Shown here: one piece after another, positions 1 to 7,081 of the stretch
Position numbering within the stretch: position 1 is the first letter of the stretch
Layout of the letters: every line of letters starts with the position of its first letter
From: Methylococcales bacterium
GTDB taxonomy: Bacteria > Pseudomonadota > Gammaproteobacteria > Methylococcales > Methylomonadaceae
NCBI GenBank assembly: GCA_009692395.1
Contig: SHZG01000036.1
Coordinates: 1 to 13,988 of the forward strand
Direction: 5' to 3'
DNA length: 13,988 nt
Notes under the pieces: model-generated
What the model saw: the letters and a program-made list of their open reading frames with translations, nothing else
Told to the model about the DNA's origin: nothing
Databases searched by the model: none
Translations under genes and position numbers: made by a program

Positions 1-147
1 TGGAATTCTTGCCGCCTTATTCACCTGACTTAAATCCTATTGAACACAAATGGGCGCAAGCTAAAGCACTTAGAAGAAAGAAAAACTGCTCCACTGATAC
101 ACTGTTCTCTCAGCTCTTTTAAATCATTTTATTTTGCTTTGGCTATA
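1..147 (+). mobile_element. IS630-family insertion sequence, right part only
   Basis: This is the right-hand end of an IS630-family element; the rest lies outside the window. The transposase C-terminus reads through base 122. The outer boundary is not certain. I place it near a TA at about 144-147, because read outward-in on the minus strand the end begins TATAG, as does the left edge of the IS630 at the other end of the window. IS630 elements insert at TA dinucleotides (known for the family). The boundary is inference. Confidence 0.6.
3..122 (+). CDS. IS630-family transposase, C-terminal fragment
   Basis: The last 39 codons of a DDE transposase of the IS630/Tc1-mariner superfamily, open at the window start and ending in TAA at 120-122. 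The translated stretch carries the family's C-terminal signature LPPYSPDLNPIEHKWAQ. The Glu of NPIE is the third catalytic acid of the DDE triad (family knowledge). The tail after it is basic and ends in LFSQLF, an ordinary ending for this family. Only the end is visible, so whether the element is intact cannot be judged. The stop lies seven bases from the stop codon of a minus-strand gene, so the IS end and that gene overlap. Confidence 0.88.
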   Translation, partial: EFLPPYSPDLNPIEHKWAQAKALRRKKNCSTDTLFSQLF

Positions 148-320
148 TCGCTACACAATGCCTGATGATCTTGCCCTTGTTCATCGACAATGGTTAAGTA
201 ACAATTATCGCCGCACTCAAACGCCATAACTGTGCCTATCATGGTTTTGTTTTTTTGTGCGTAGACAGGATTGCTCAGACAGAGTGCGATTAATAATATA
301 AAGCTGAAAAAAATTTTCAT
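129..320 (-). CDS. Small exported protein, C-terminus probably truncated by the adjacent IS
   Basis: A 63-residue protein of unknown function. Residues 1-21 form a clear Sec signal peptide: Lys at position 2, a hydrophobic core, and a likely cleavage site after VYA. The mature part is only about 42 residues, with Cys36, Cys40 and Cys56 and the segment FECGDNCYLTI. I recall longer small periplasmic proteins with this kind of N-terminus, which continue past the third Cys, but I cannot name a family. The last residues, DIAKAK, lie where the IS630 end should be, so the native C-terminus is probably lost and replaced by IS-encoded residues. The start is supported by AGGA six bases upstream of the ATG. 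It follows the acyl-carrier-like gene by nine bases, so it is probably in the ubiA operon. Confidence 0.6.
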   Translation of the reverse strand: MKIFFSFILLIALCLSNPVYAQKNKTMIGTVMAFECGDNCYLTIVDEQGQDHQALCSDIAKAK

Positions 321-329
321 TGTTGTTTC

Positions 330-719
330 CTAGAGAAGTTCTATGTTAGTTGATAAGCCCATTTTGCTTATCACAAGATTGATAATATCATTAACTGTTT
401 CCGTTTTTTCGGCTTCCTCATCGAGAATTTTGATATTAAATTCTTTTTCAAGGGCATAAATAATTTCAACGTTTGCCATTGAATCATAATCCCAGAAAAA
501 ATTGAGATTTTTAGAAAAATCATCGTTCATACTCAGACGAGACATATCAGCATCAAGTTGTTCTGCCAGTATATTTATGATGCCCGCAACAACCGAATAA
601 GGAATATCAGTCGCACCGTAATAGCGTTGATAAAATTCGTCAATCGACAGAGATTCCCTACCAGCAAATACAGTAGCCAGTTTTTTTGCTTTGGCGTTTT
701 TTTCCGCTCGCATACCCAA
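330..719 (-). CDS. Acyl-carrier-protein-like protein, N-terminus probably frameshifted
   Basis: A protein of about 127-129 residues whose C-terminal half resembles an acyl carrier protein. The motif YDSMANVEIIYALEKEF (residues 78-94) matches the helix II region of ACPs, with Ser80 in a DSM context as the likely 4'-phosphopantetheine attachment site. An acidic stretch (DEEAEKTET) follows, as in ACPs. Partner enzymes are not visible here. The start is doubtful. The open frame begins at a TTG (717-719) or the ATG two codons later, neither with a Shine-Dalgarno sequence. The same frame continues upstream as an unbroken very hydrophobic stretch, and an ATG at 773-775 overlaps the ubiA stop in an ATGA arrangement, one base out of frame. 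The intact protein was probably a membrane-anchored ACP of about 148 residues. It lies directly downstream of ubiA. Confidence 0.7.
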   Translation of the reverse strand: MGMRAEKNAKAKKLATVFAGRESLSIDEFYQRYYGATDIPYSVVAGIINILAEQLDADMSRLSMNDDFSKNLNFFWDYDSMANVEIIYALEKEFNIKILDEEAEKTETVNDIINLVISKMGLSTNIELL

Positions 720-771
720 TACGCTAATAATTAGTAGTGCGATGATGATTATGGTAATAATTATAAATCAA

Positions 772-1641
772 TCATCGTAGCCAATAATCAACCACCAAGC
801 CGATAAAAATCGCTAATCCAAACCAGTTATTATTTAAAAAGGCTTTAAAACACAGTGCTTTGTTACGGTGAAAAATGAGGCGTTGTTGATAAACCGATAA
901 CCCAGCGGCACAGATGACACCCAGATAATACGCCCAGCCGCATTGCTGCAGAATACCGATGGTGATGAGTAAAGCCAGAATAATAAGCTGTAATACTGCC
1001 ATGATATGACGGTCATAATCACCGAATAATATCGCGGTTGATTTAACACCGATTTTTAAATCATCGTCCTTATCGACCATTGCATACATGGTGTCATAGA
1101 CCAACGCCCATAATATCACCGCTAAATACATGACCCACGCCACTGCTGGAATGGCATTCATTTGTGCTGAAAATGACATCGGTACTGCCCAACCAAAAGC
1201 AATGCCTAAATAGGCTTGCGGCAATTGGGTATAACGTTTCATAAACGGATAACTGGCGGCTAAAAACGCGCCAACACAAGATAATAAAATGGTGTAGATA
1301 TTGAGCAGTAAGACTAAGGCAAACGCGCTTAACGTTAAGACGACAAAAAAGAGTAACGCTTCTTTTGGGGTGACTTTACCAGCGGCAATCGGGCGTTGTT
1401 TGGTGCGCTCAACGTGTGGGTCAAAATCACGATCAGCATAATCATTAATGACGCAACCCGCCGCTCGCATTAACACTACGCCTAAACAAATCACAGTCAA
1501 TACCAGCGTATTTGGTTTGCCGTCACTGGCGACCCATAACGCCCATAATGCAGGCCATAATAAAATCAAAATGCCAATCGGTTTATCAAATCGGGCTAAT
1601 AACCAGTATTGTGTCGCTCGATCTTTTACGCGTTCCATCAT
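772..1641 (-). CDS. ubiA: 4-hydroxybenzoate polyprenyltransferase
   Basis: An integral inner-membrane enzyme that attaches the polyprenyl tail to 4-hydroxybenzoate, an early committed step of ubiquinone synthesis. At 289 residues it has the normal UbiA length. The two Asp-rich Mg-diphosphate motifs are both present: NDYADRDFD at residues 66-74 and YDTMYAMVDKDDD at 182-194. Both are followed by family-typical residues (RTKQRPIAAG after the first, GVKSTAILFG after the second). Most of the rest is hydrophobic transmembrane helix. The first of two tandem ATGs is chosen; AGGT lies about seven bases upstream. Its stop overlaps an ATG in the arrangement ATGA, suggesting translational coupling to the acyl-carrier-like gene downstream. 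It is divergent from the arsC-like gene. No ubiC is seen next to it. Confidence 0.96.
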   Translation of the reverse strand: MMERVKDRATQYWLLARFDKPIGILILLWPALWALWVASDGKPNTLVLTVICLGVVLMRAAGCVINDYADRDFDPHVERTKQRPIAAGKVTPKEALLFFVVLTLSAFALVLLLNIYTILLSCVGAFLAASYPFMKRYTQLPQAYLGIAFGWAVPMSFSAQMNAIPAVAWVMYLAVILWALVYDTMYAMVDKDDDLKIGVKSTAILFGDYDRHIMAVLQLIILALLITIGILQQCGWAYYLGVICAAGLSVYQQRLIFHRNKALCFKAFLNNNWFGLAIFIGLVVDYWLR

Positions 1642-1680
1642 TATGTTACCTTTTTTGCTGTCTGAGTTTTGTTAAGTGCT

Positions 1681-1686
1681 ATTATA
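1681..1686 (-). promoter_or_regulatory. Possible -10 element for ubiA
   Basis: On the minus strand the sequence is a perfect TATAAT, 40 bases before the ubiA ATG in the 74-base gap between the divergent ubiA and arsC-like genes. No good -35 hexamer sits 16-18 bases upstream, so this rests on the -10 alone. Confidence 0.35.
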
Positions 1687-1715
1687 ACTGCTTTATATTC
1701 AGCCATCATTGCACT

Positions 1716-2063
1716 ATGAATGTCGTCATTTATCATAATCCGCGCTGCTCAAAATCCAGACAAACGTTGCAATTATTACAAGAACGCGGCATAGAACCCG
1801 TGATTATTGAGTATTTGAAAGTTCCCCCTAGTGCCGAAGAACTCGATGCAATAGTGCAAAAATTAGGCATGACACCGCGTGAATTAATGCGAACCAACGA
1901 AGCAGAATATCAAGCCTGCAACTTAGCGGATGCAACGCTGGATAGACAAACATTGATTAATGCCATGATAAAACAGCCGATATTAATAGAACGCCCCATC
2001 GTGCTTGCTAATGGTAAAGCGGCATTGGGTCGCCCACTCGAAGCGATTTTAGCAATTTTATAA
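1716..2063 (+). CDS. arsC: ArsC-family (glutaredoxin-dependent arsenate reductase-like) protein
   Basis: A 115-residue thioredoxin-fold protein of the ArsC family (YfgD-like). The N-terminal motif YHNPRCSKSRQTL carries the catalytic Cys at residue 11. Arg residues in the MRTNE (about 60), ERPIV and GRP contexts near the C-terminus correspond to the oxyanion-binding arginines of the family. The ATG at 1716 gives the usual family start; the open frame extends upstream but that extension overlaps ubiA in antisense and has no family character. No arsenic regulator or efflux pump is nearby. The chromosomal setting with wrbA and hda matches the YfgD type, whose in vivo role in arsenate reduction is not established. 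Its TAA overlaps the wrbA ATG (TAATG). Confidence 0.92.
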   Translation: MNVVIYHNPRCSKSRQTLQLLQERGIEPVIIEYLKVPPSAEELDAIVQKLGMTPRELMRTNEAEYQACNLADATLDRQTLINAMIKQPILIERPIVLANGKAALGRPLEAILAIL

Positions 2064-2668
2064 TGGCTAAGCACATGACAAAAATTTTAGTTGTATACTT
2101 TTCCCGTCATGGGACAACTGCCGACATGGCGAATTTAATTGCGCGGGGTGTGGAATCGGTAACAGGGGTTGAAGCGGTGCTGAGAACTGTTCCTGATGTC
2201 TCTACGGTGTGCGAAAAAACCGCTGAACGCATTCCTGAACAAGGCGCTATTTACGTCACTTTAGATGATTTAAAAACCTGTGATGGCTTAGTATTAGGCA
2301 GTCCAACGCATTTTGGCAATATGGCCGCTCCGATGAAATATTTTATCGACCAAACCACGGCGTTGTGGTTGTCAGGTGCATTAAGCGGTAAACCTGCGGG
2401 CGTGTTTACCTCATCGGGCAGTATGCACGGCGGTCATGAAAGCACGTTGTTATCCATGATGTTGCCACTACTGCATCAAGGGATGTTCATCGTCGGTTTG
2501 CCTTATACCGAACAAGCCTTGCGTGACACTACCTCAGGCGGAACACCTTACGGCGCGAGTCATTTATCTATGGATCACGCAGGCTTATCTGAGCATGAAA
2601 AAACCTTATGCCGTGCATTAGGTGCGCGTGTAGCTAACACCGCGCAACGTTTAAAAGTGAGCAAATGA
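2063..2668 (+). CDS. wrbA: NAD(P)H:quinone oxidoreductase, WrbA type
   Basis: A flavodoxin-fold FMN enzyme that reduces quinones by two electrons, avoiding semiquinone radicals; cytoplasmic. At 201 residues it has the usual WrbA length (about 200). The FMN phosphate loop SRHGTTADMANLIARG is at about residues 14-29, GSPTHFGNMAAPMKYFID at about 79-95, and the isoalloxazine-contacting segment FTSSGSMHGGHEST at about 114-127. The start overlaps the preceding stop as TAATG; an alternative ATG four codons in (2075) would also leave a full domain. The final TGA overlaps the next start (ATGA). It is part of a tightly packed, probably co-transcribed run ending at hda. Confidence 0.95.
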   Translation: MAKHMTKILVVYFSRHGTTADMANLIARGVESVTGVEAVLRTVPDVSTVCEKTAERIPEQGAIYVTLDDLKTCDGLVLGSPTHFGNMAAPMKYFIDQTTALWLSGALSGKPAGVFTSSGSMHGGHESTLLSMMLPLLHQGMFIVGLPYTEQALRDTTSGGTPYGASHLSMDHAGLSEHEKTLCRALGARVANTAQRLKVSK

Positions 2669-3012
2669 AAATATTACCGACCTATTATCACATTGTTGCC
2701 GTCGCTGGATTTTTCGGGCTGTTTATTTTATTAATGCTGTGGCATACCGTCATCGCGCCTTCGACGCATTTTCCTGTGGTGTTGGTTTTATTGGTAACGG
2801 TTACGCCGTTATTATTGCCGATGCATGGCTTATTAAGCGGCAAACCTAAAAGCTGTGGCTGGGCAGGTTATGTGAGTTTATTGTATTTTGTCCACGGCTC
2901 GATAGAAACCTATAGCAACGCAGATGAACGGCTGTATGCCGCATTAGAAGTGACCTTTAGCTTAATGCTTTTTCTAGGAGTAATCGGTTATCTGCACGGC
3001 TTAAAAAAATAG
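2665..3012 (+). CDS. DUF2069 family integral membrane protein
   Basis: A 115-residue membrane protein with four predicted hydrophobic helices, at about residues 8-30, 36-55, 65-80 and 90-112, joined by short loops. The small size, four-helix layout and the conserved central segment (HGLLSGKPKSCGWAGYVSLLYFVHG) fit the DUF2069/COG3308 family, which in many gammaproteobacteria lies between wrbA or the ArsC-like gene and hda, as here. Function is unknown. It overlaps wrbA by four bases (ATGA) and ends six bases before the hda ATG, so it is almost certainly in the same transcript. Confidence 0.88.
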   Translation: MKILPTYYHIVAVAGFFGLFILLMLWHTVIAPSTHFPVVLVLLVTVTPLLLPMHGLLSGKPKSCGWAGYVSLLYFVHGSIETYSNADERLYAALEVTFSLMLFLGVIGYLHGLKK

Positions 3013-3018
3013 TACATC

Positions 3019-3717
3019 ATGTCAACACAACTGCCGTTACAGTTTGAGTTTAGAGCCAATCAAACGTTCAATGATTTTTTCGCAGGGAGTAATCTGGAAA
3101 TTATCAATCACTTACAAAACAGCATCAAAGGTGAAGGTGAGCAACAAATTTTTCTGTGGGGTGATCAAGGTTTAGGTAAAAGTCATCTCCTCCAAGCCGC
3201 TTGTCATCAAGCACAAAGCATCAAACGCAGTTCATTTTATTTAGATTTAACCAATCCAACGTTGGCTGATTCCAGCATCTTGAAAGGCTTAGACACACTG
3301 GATATTGTTTGCTTAGATAATATTGACTGTATTGCAGGCAATAATGAATGGGAAATCGCGGTGTTTAATTTTTTTAATCGCCATCGAGACAGCGAGCGGA
3401 CATTGATTGTCTCCGCCTCTTGTTTGCCTAATGAACTTGCCATTCAATTACCCGATCTTAAAACACGACTTAATTGGGGGCTAACACTCAAATTACAGCC
3501 CTTAGCTAATCAAGACCGAATTACCGCCCTCATTTTTAAAGCCAACCAAATGGGTTTTGAAATTTCCCCGCAAGTGGGGCTATTTTTATTGACTCATTAC
3601 GACCGTGATTTATCCGCTTTATGGCGGTTATTAGCCCAATTAGATCAAGCCTCACTCGCCGCTAAACGCAAACTAACCATCCCATTTTTAAAAACCATTT
3701 TGGATGACGCGCCTTAA
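3019..3717 (+). CDS. hda: DnaA regulatory inactivator Hda
   Basis: An AAA+ protein related to the ATPase domain of DnaA. Together with the DNA-loaded beta clamp it stimulates hydrolysis of DnaA-bound ATP after initiation and so prevents re-replication. At 232 residues it matches Hda length (about 233), without the DnaA N-terminal or DNA-binding domains. The extreme N-terminus has QLPLQF (residues 4-9), which fits the clamp-binding motif. Walker A is GDQGLGKS at 48-55; the Walker B-like LDIVCLDNID follows at about 93-102. The C-terminal lid contains the family pattern YDRDLSALWRLLAQLDQASL. Last recognised member of the arsC-wrbA-DUF2069-hda run. Confidence 0.94.
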   Translation: MSTQLPLQFEFRANQTFNDFFAGSNLEIINHLQNSIKGEGEQQIFLWGDQGLGKSHLLQAACHQAQSIKRSSFYLDLTNPTLADSSILKGLDTLDIVCLDNIDCIAGNNEWEIAVFNFFNRHRDSERTLIVSASCLPNELAIQLPDLKTRLNWGLTLKLQPLANQDRITALIFKANQMGFEISPQVGLFLLTHYDRDLSALWRLLAQLDQASLAAKRKLTIPFLKTILDDAP

Positions 3718-3740
3718 AACATACCCATTTTTACCACCTC

Positions 3741-4157
3741 ATGGAAAATACACACAATCCCAAAAATGTACCCTGTCCTAAAGTCAGTGTTAATGAACAC
3801 CGTCTGTTAGTCTCTCCCAATAAAAGCAAAAAATTGGCAGAAATGGCGAACAAATTGCCTGTTGATTTGTCGGTTAACACACTGCCAGCAAGCGAACTCA
3901 AAGCAGTTTCAGGTTTAAAATCTGAGTTTGACATAGAATTGCAACAGGCGTGTGGGCTAATTGATAAGCGCATTAATGAGATTATAAATAGTTTTCCTCA
4001 AGGTAAGCGTGCAAACCTGTTTAGCCTTCGCTTCGGTTCAGTGGCAGCGATAAAATCACTAGCCATAACAGCGGCATTTCATAAATTAGCTATTCACGCG
4101 CCACATATCAATTTGCGTGTTTTAAAATCCGTCAATTATCACGGTGATACCGTTTAA
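3741..4157 (+). CDS. Hypothetical protein between hda and lnt
   Basis: A 138-residue protein I do not recognise. It has no signal peptide or membrane helix. The N-terminal 35 residues are polar and rich in Lys, Asn and Pro, likely disordered. Residues about 60-138 look helical, with Cys at about 71 in QQACGLIDKRINEIINSF and a hydrophobic stretch SVAAIKSLAITAAF near residues 100-113. It lies 23 bases after hda and 14 before lnt on the same strand, so it may be co-transcribed. No clear Shine-Dalgarno sequence precedes the ATG; a later ATG at residue 36 is possible. An 80-codon antisense frame overlaps the first half but shows no protein character. That it is a real gene rests mainly on position and length. 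Confidence 0.55.
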   Translation: MENTHNPKNVPCPKVSVNEHRLLVSPNKSKKLAEMANKLPVDLSVNTLPASELKAVSGLKSEFDIELQQACGLIDKRINEIINSFPQGKRANLFSLRFGSVAAIKSLAITAAFHKLAIHAPHINLRVLKSVNYHGDTV

Positions 4158-4171
4158 ATATTCAGGCAACT

Positions 4172-5725
4172 ATGTTCAATAAATTAAAGCCGTGGCTATT
4201 GCCTATTTTGTCAGGTGTTTTCATTGGCACCAGCTATATTCCTTTTCCACCGTGGGCTTCGCTGTTTTGTTTTGTGCCGTTGTGGTTATTTTGGTCACAA
4301 CAAACCACGTTAAAAGCCGTGTTAATCGGTGGTTTCATCACCTCATTTGTCTTTACCCTGATTGGATTTAATTGGGTCACTTATTTACTGCATGAATTCG
4401 CACATTTACCGTGGGCAGTTGCAGGCGTAGGAATGTTGATATACGGCTTGATTGCGCATTTATTTGTGCCGTTAGCGGGTTTTCTGTGGTTTTGTGGGCA
4501 ACAAAAATTTCCATGGTCGGCGCGGTTATCACTGGGTTTGATGGCGATGATTACCATTCTGTGTGAAGCCTATGCATTCACCTTGTTCGATTGGAATTTT
4601 GGCTATTCGTGGTACGGCTCTAATTTGCCCGTGTATCACTGGGCGGAGTTTATCGGCTTTAGTGGCTTGAGTGCATTGACTTTGTTGGCTAATTTACCGT
4701 TATTGCTGGCGTGGCAACAGCGCAAACAGGCAACGGGCAAAATACTGGCGGGGTTAGTGTTGACGGGCTTTATGTTGCTCAATATGGGCGGTTTATGGCT
4801 ACAAGCCCGCTTACCTAAACCCGATGCGTCGTTTAATACCTTAATGATACAAGCCAGCACCGAAAATTCTGAAAAATTGGCAGCAGAATTGGGCAAAGGG
4901 TTTGGTAAAGAAATATTGCATCGTTATCTGACCCAAACCGATGCCGCTGTTACTCATTATAAAGACCGAAACATTGACTTTGTGTTGTGGCCTGAAACCG
5001 CGTTTCCTGCATTACTCGGTGAACAATTTAAACAGGATGAGCCATCATTGGAATTGGCTGAATTTCTTAACGCGCGACAATTACCGCTTATCACTGGCGC
5101 GTACAGTGTGGATGAAAAACTACGCTTAATTACTAATTCCTTGTTTGTGTTGAATAAAAACGGCGAAATTGTACCGCCGCATTACAGTAAATCCATTTTA
5201 CTGGCGTTTGGTGAATACATCCCCTTTGAACAATATTTCCCTGCGATTCGCAATTTTCTACCTGCGACAGGGCATTTTGCACGCGGCGCAGGCCCGACTG
5301 AATTATTAGCGTGGAATGGTTACAAAATGGGGGCGCAAATTTGCTACGAAAGTTTGTTCCCCAAATTTTCCCGCGATTTAGCCGATTTAGATGCGCAATT
5401 TATTGTCAATGTGACTAATGATTCGTGGTACGGCAGTTGGCAAGAACCTTATCAACATTTTTACATGACACTGGCGCGTGGTGTGGAATTTCGCCGTCCT
5501 GTATTGCGGGTGACAAATACAGGGATTTCGTCGGTGTCGTTAGCATCGGGTGAGATTCTGGAACGCTCACCGATTCATCAACAATGGGTAGGTTTGTATG
5601 AAGTGCCGTATTTAACCAATCCACCCAGCACCTTTTATCAACGCTGGTTTTACTTAATACCCAGTTTATTGTGGGGCAGCTTATTGGTGTTGTTGGGTTT
5701 GGGATTTAGAAAAAATATCCAGTAA
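4172..5725 (+). CDS. lnt: Apolipoprotein N-acyltransferase
   Basis: An inner-membrane enzyme that adds the third acyl chain, on the N-terminal Cys, to bacterial lipoproteins, completing maturation before Lol sorting. At 517 residues it is close to the E. coli enzyme. About six hydrophobic helices fill residues 8-210, a periplasmic nitrilase-like domain runs from about 220 to 480, and a final helix lies at about 490-512. The catalytic triad is visible: Glu275 in WPETAFP, Lys340 in HYSKSILLAFGEY, and Cys391 in GAQICYESLFP. The segment NDSWYG at 416-421 is also conserved. AGG six bases before the ATG supports the start. Downstream is a hairpin, then the convergent tsaC. Confidence 0.97.
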   Translation: MFNKLKPWLLPILSGVFIGTSYIPFPPWASLFCFVPLWLFWSQQTTLKAVLIGGFITSFVFTLIGFNWVTYLLHEFAHLPWAVAGVGMLIYGLIAHLFVPLAGFLWFCGQQKFPWSARLSLGLMAMITILCEAYAFTLFDWNFGYSWYGSNLPVYHWAEFIGFSGLSALTLLANLPLLLAWQQRKQATGKILAGLVLTGFMLLNMGGLWLQARLPKPDASFNTLMIQASTENSEKLAAELGKGFGKEILHRYLTQTDAAVTHYKDRNIDFVLWPETAFPALLGEQFKQDEPSLELAEFLNARQLPLITGAYSVDEKLRLITNSLFVLNKNGEIVPPHYSKSILLAFGEYIPFEQYFPAIRNFLPATGHFARGAGPTELLAWNGYKMGAQICYESLFPKFSRDLADLDAQFIVNVTNDSWYGSWQEPYQHFYMTLARGVEFRRPVLRVTNTGISSVSLASGEILERSPIHQQWVGLYEVPYLTNPPSTFYQRWFYLIPSLLWGSLLVLLGLGFRKNIQ

Positions 5726-5735
5726 AAAGCATGAA

Positions 5736-5758
5736 TGCCAGTCCTTCAAGGACTGGCA
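5736..5758. terminator. Hairpin between convergent lnt and tsaC
   Basis: A perfect 10-bp stem (TGCCAGTCCT / AGGACTGGCA) with a 3-base loop, 11 bases after the lnt stop and 21 bases before the tsaC stop. No T-run follows directly on either strand; on the minus strand a TTTTT appears only about ten bases further on. It could serve both genes as a weak or Rho-assisted terminator, or act as an mRNA 3'-end stabiliser. Confidence 0.5.
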
Positions 5759-5778
5759 GTCATTAATATCGTAAAGTT

Positions 5779-6336
5779 TTAACGCAACCGCGCACCACTC
5801 ACCGCATCATAAATAGCCGTTTCTTGTCCTAGTTCACCCACTTTGCCATCTAAGATAAAAATATCACTATCACCAAACACGTTTAACACCTGTGCGGCGG
5901 TTCTCATCGCAGGCTGCGTGGTTTCGTTGGCACTGGTGGACACTAACGGCTGACCATAATCACGCGCTAATTGCTGGGCGACAGAGTGCTCGGTGACTCT
6001 AACTGCAAGCGTGTTGTGTGTACCTGTCAGCCATTTTGGTACGTCAGCACGCGCAGGAATCACCCACGTCACCGCACCCGGCCATGTCGGCGTTATCCGC
6101 GCTAGAATCTCATCATTCAACAGCAAATACGGTTCAAGTTGTTGCAAGTCCGCAGCAATTAAAATCAGCCCTTTTTCTATTGGGCGTTGTTTGATGTGCA
6201 GTAAGTGCATCACCGCCGCTTCATTCAGTGGATCACAACCCAAACCGTAAACGGCTTCAGTTGGATAGGCAATAACTTTGCCCGCGTTAAGTTGCTGAAC
6301 GGCGGTGTTTATGTCGGAGGAATAATGTTGAGGCAT
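5779..6336 (-). CDS. tsaC: L-threonylcarbamoyladenylate synthase (TsaC/YrdC)
   Basis: Makes threonylcarbamoyl-AMP from Thr, bicarbonate and ATP, the first step of the t6A37 modification of ANN-decoding tRNAs; cytoplasmic. The protein from this ATG is 185 residues, near E. coli TsaC (190). Family signatures are in order: VIAYPTEAVYGLGCDP, then KQRPIEKGLILIA, then WPGAVTWVIPA, LAVRVTEHSVA and PLVSTSAN. The frame is open to an earlier ATG at 6369, which would add 11 residues and overlap the upstream gene by 22 bases. The start chosen matches the E. coli spacing before the IAYPTEAV motif and still lies 12 bases inside an otherwise separate arrangement. Neither start has a strong Shine-Dalgarno sequence. 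The C-terminal Sua5 domain is absent, as expected for TsaC. Confidence 0.92.
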   Translation of the reverse strand: MPQHYSSDINTAVQQLNAGKVIAYPTEAVYGLGCDPLNEAAVMHLLHIKQRPIEKGLILIAADLQQLEPYLLLNDEILARITPTWPGAVTWVIPARADVPKWLTGTHNTLAVRVTEHSVAQQLARDYGQPLVSTSANETTQPAMRTAAQVLNVFGDSDIFILDGKVGELGQETAIYDAVSGARLR

Positions 6337-6347
6337 TTTGTTAAAAT

Positions 6348-7010
6348 TCAGAGTACGTAATTGATACAAGCACGATAAGCCGCAAGTCCTGCGAGTGCCA
6401 AAAAGATAGTGCCGCTGATTTTATGTAGCAATACCAATGGCACTTTTTGTAAAATTGTCCGTCCTGCCAACACGCCTAATGCGGATGTTGATACCAATGC
6501 CAGCGTTGAACCTAACCATATGGCAATCGGTGCGGCGGTACTGCTTAAGGCAACCACGGCTAATTGGGTTGTATCGCCAAATTCCGCGACCGTAATTAAG
6601 AAGAAAGTGGTAAAGAAAATGTTATGACCGCTTTTCTCTTCCACTTCTTCATCGGCATCAGGTTCTGTGACGCGTAACGCATGAATGCCAAACACCGTGA
6701 ACAACACCGCGACTGTTGCCGCAATAATGTATTCGGGCAACCAATTAGCAATAGCAACACCAAACACCACCGTCAAAGTATTTAACAACGTAAACGCGGC
6801 ACACGCACCCAGCATCACAGGTAACGCCCTGTGCCGCGATGCTACAGTCATGCAAACCAACTGACTTTTATCGCCCATTTCGGCGGCAATAATTAATACA
6901 TAACTAGTGATAGTCGTTGCCGATAGCTCAGCAAGACTGCTGGCATTCACTAACGACTGCAAACTATCAACGATGCTGCACGAAGAAAAAAAGTGTTGTA
7001 CATTATCCAT
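6348..7010 (-). CDS. TMEM165/GDT1 family (UPF0016) cation transporter
   Basis: A 220-residue inner-membrane protein of the UPF0016/GDT1 family, whose bacterial members studied so far (MneA and relatives) export Mn2+ or transport Ca2+. The duplicated signature E-x-G-D-(K/T)-(S/T) is present twice: EMGDKS at residues 44-49 and EFGDTT at 143-148, each followed by QL. The two halves each carry about three hydrophobic helices and are joined by a very acidic loop, EPDADEEVEE (about 116-125). Metal specificity cannot be read from sequence; Mn2+ export is the best guess. It lies upstream of tsaC on the same strand and 71 bases downstream of a ZIP transporter. I saw no Mn2+-sensing riboswitch (yybP-ykoY type) before it. 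Confidence 0.88.
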   Translation of the reverse strand: MDNVQHFFSSCSIVDSLQSLVNASSLAELSATTITSYVLIIAAEMGDKSQLVCMTVASRHRALPVMLGACAAFTLLNTLTVVFGVAIANWLPEYIIAATVAVLFTVFGIHALRVTEPDADEEVEEKSGHNIFFTTFFLITVAEFGDTTQLAVVALSSTAAPIAIWLGSTLALVSTSALGVLAGRTILQKVPLVLLHKISGTIFLALAGLAAYRACINYVL

Positions 7011-7041
7011 ATTAATTTAAGAGCTGACATGATGTTTTAAT

Positions 7042-7065
7042 AAGGGTTCAGGCTATGAACTCCTT
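7042..7065 (-). other. Intercistronic hairpin between the ZIP and GDT1 genes
   Basis: An inverted repeat of 9 bp in two blocks, AAGG + GTTCA pairing with TGAAC + CCTT around one bulged base and a 5-base loop. It lies in the 71-base gap between two minus-strand metal transporter genes. It has no T-tail, so it may be a processing or stability element rather than a terminator. It does not match the yybP-ykoY riboswitch pattern as far as I can tell. Confidence 0.35.
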
Positions 7066-7081
7066 TGAATCACTGGCTCAA

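Noticed and set aside
1512..1715. 68-residue N-terminal extension of the ArsC-like protein
   Set aside because: It overlaps ubiA in antisense and has no family character; the ATG at 1716 gives the normal ArsC start one residue group before the YHNPRC motif.
5736..5758. Possible CRISPR repeat or REP element at the lnt-tsaC hairpin
   Set aside because: Only one copy is seen in the window; its position between two convergent stops is better explained as a terminator-like hairpin.
6337..6369. Earlier ATG for tsaC
   Set aside because: It would add 11 residues not needed for the TsaC fold and overlap the upstream gene; kept only as an alternative because neither start has a good ribosome site.
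7011..7081. Mn2+ riboswitch (yybP-ykoY) before the GDT1-family gene
   Set aside because: The segment is only 71 bases and shows a simple bulged hairpin without the paired conserved loops of that riboswitch.
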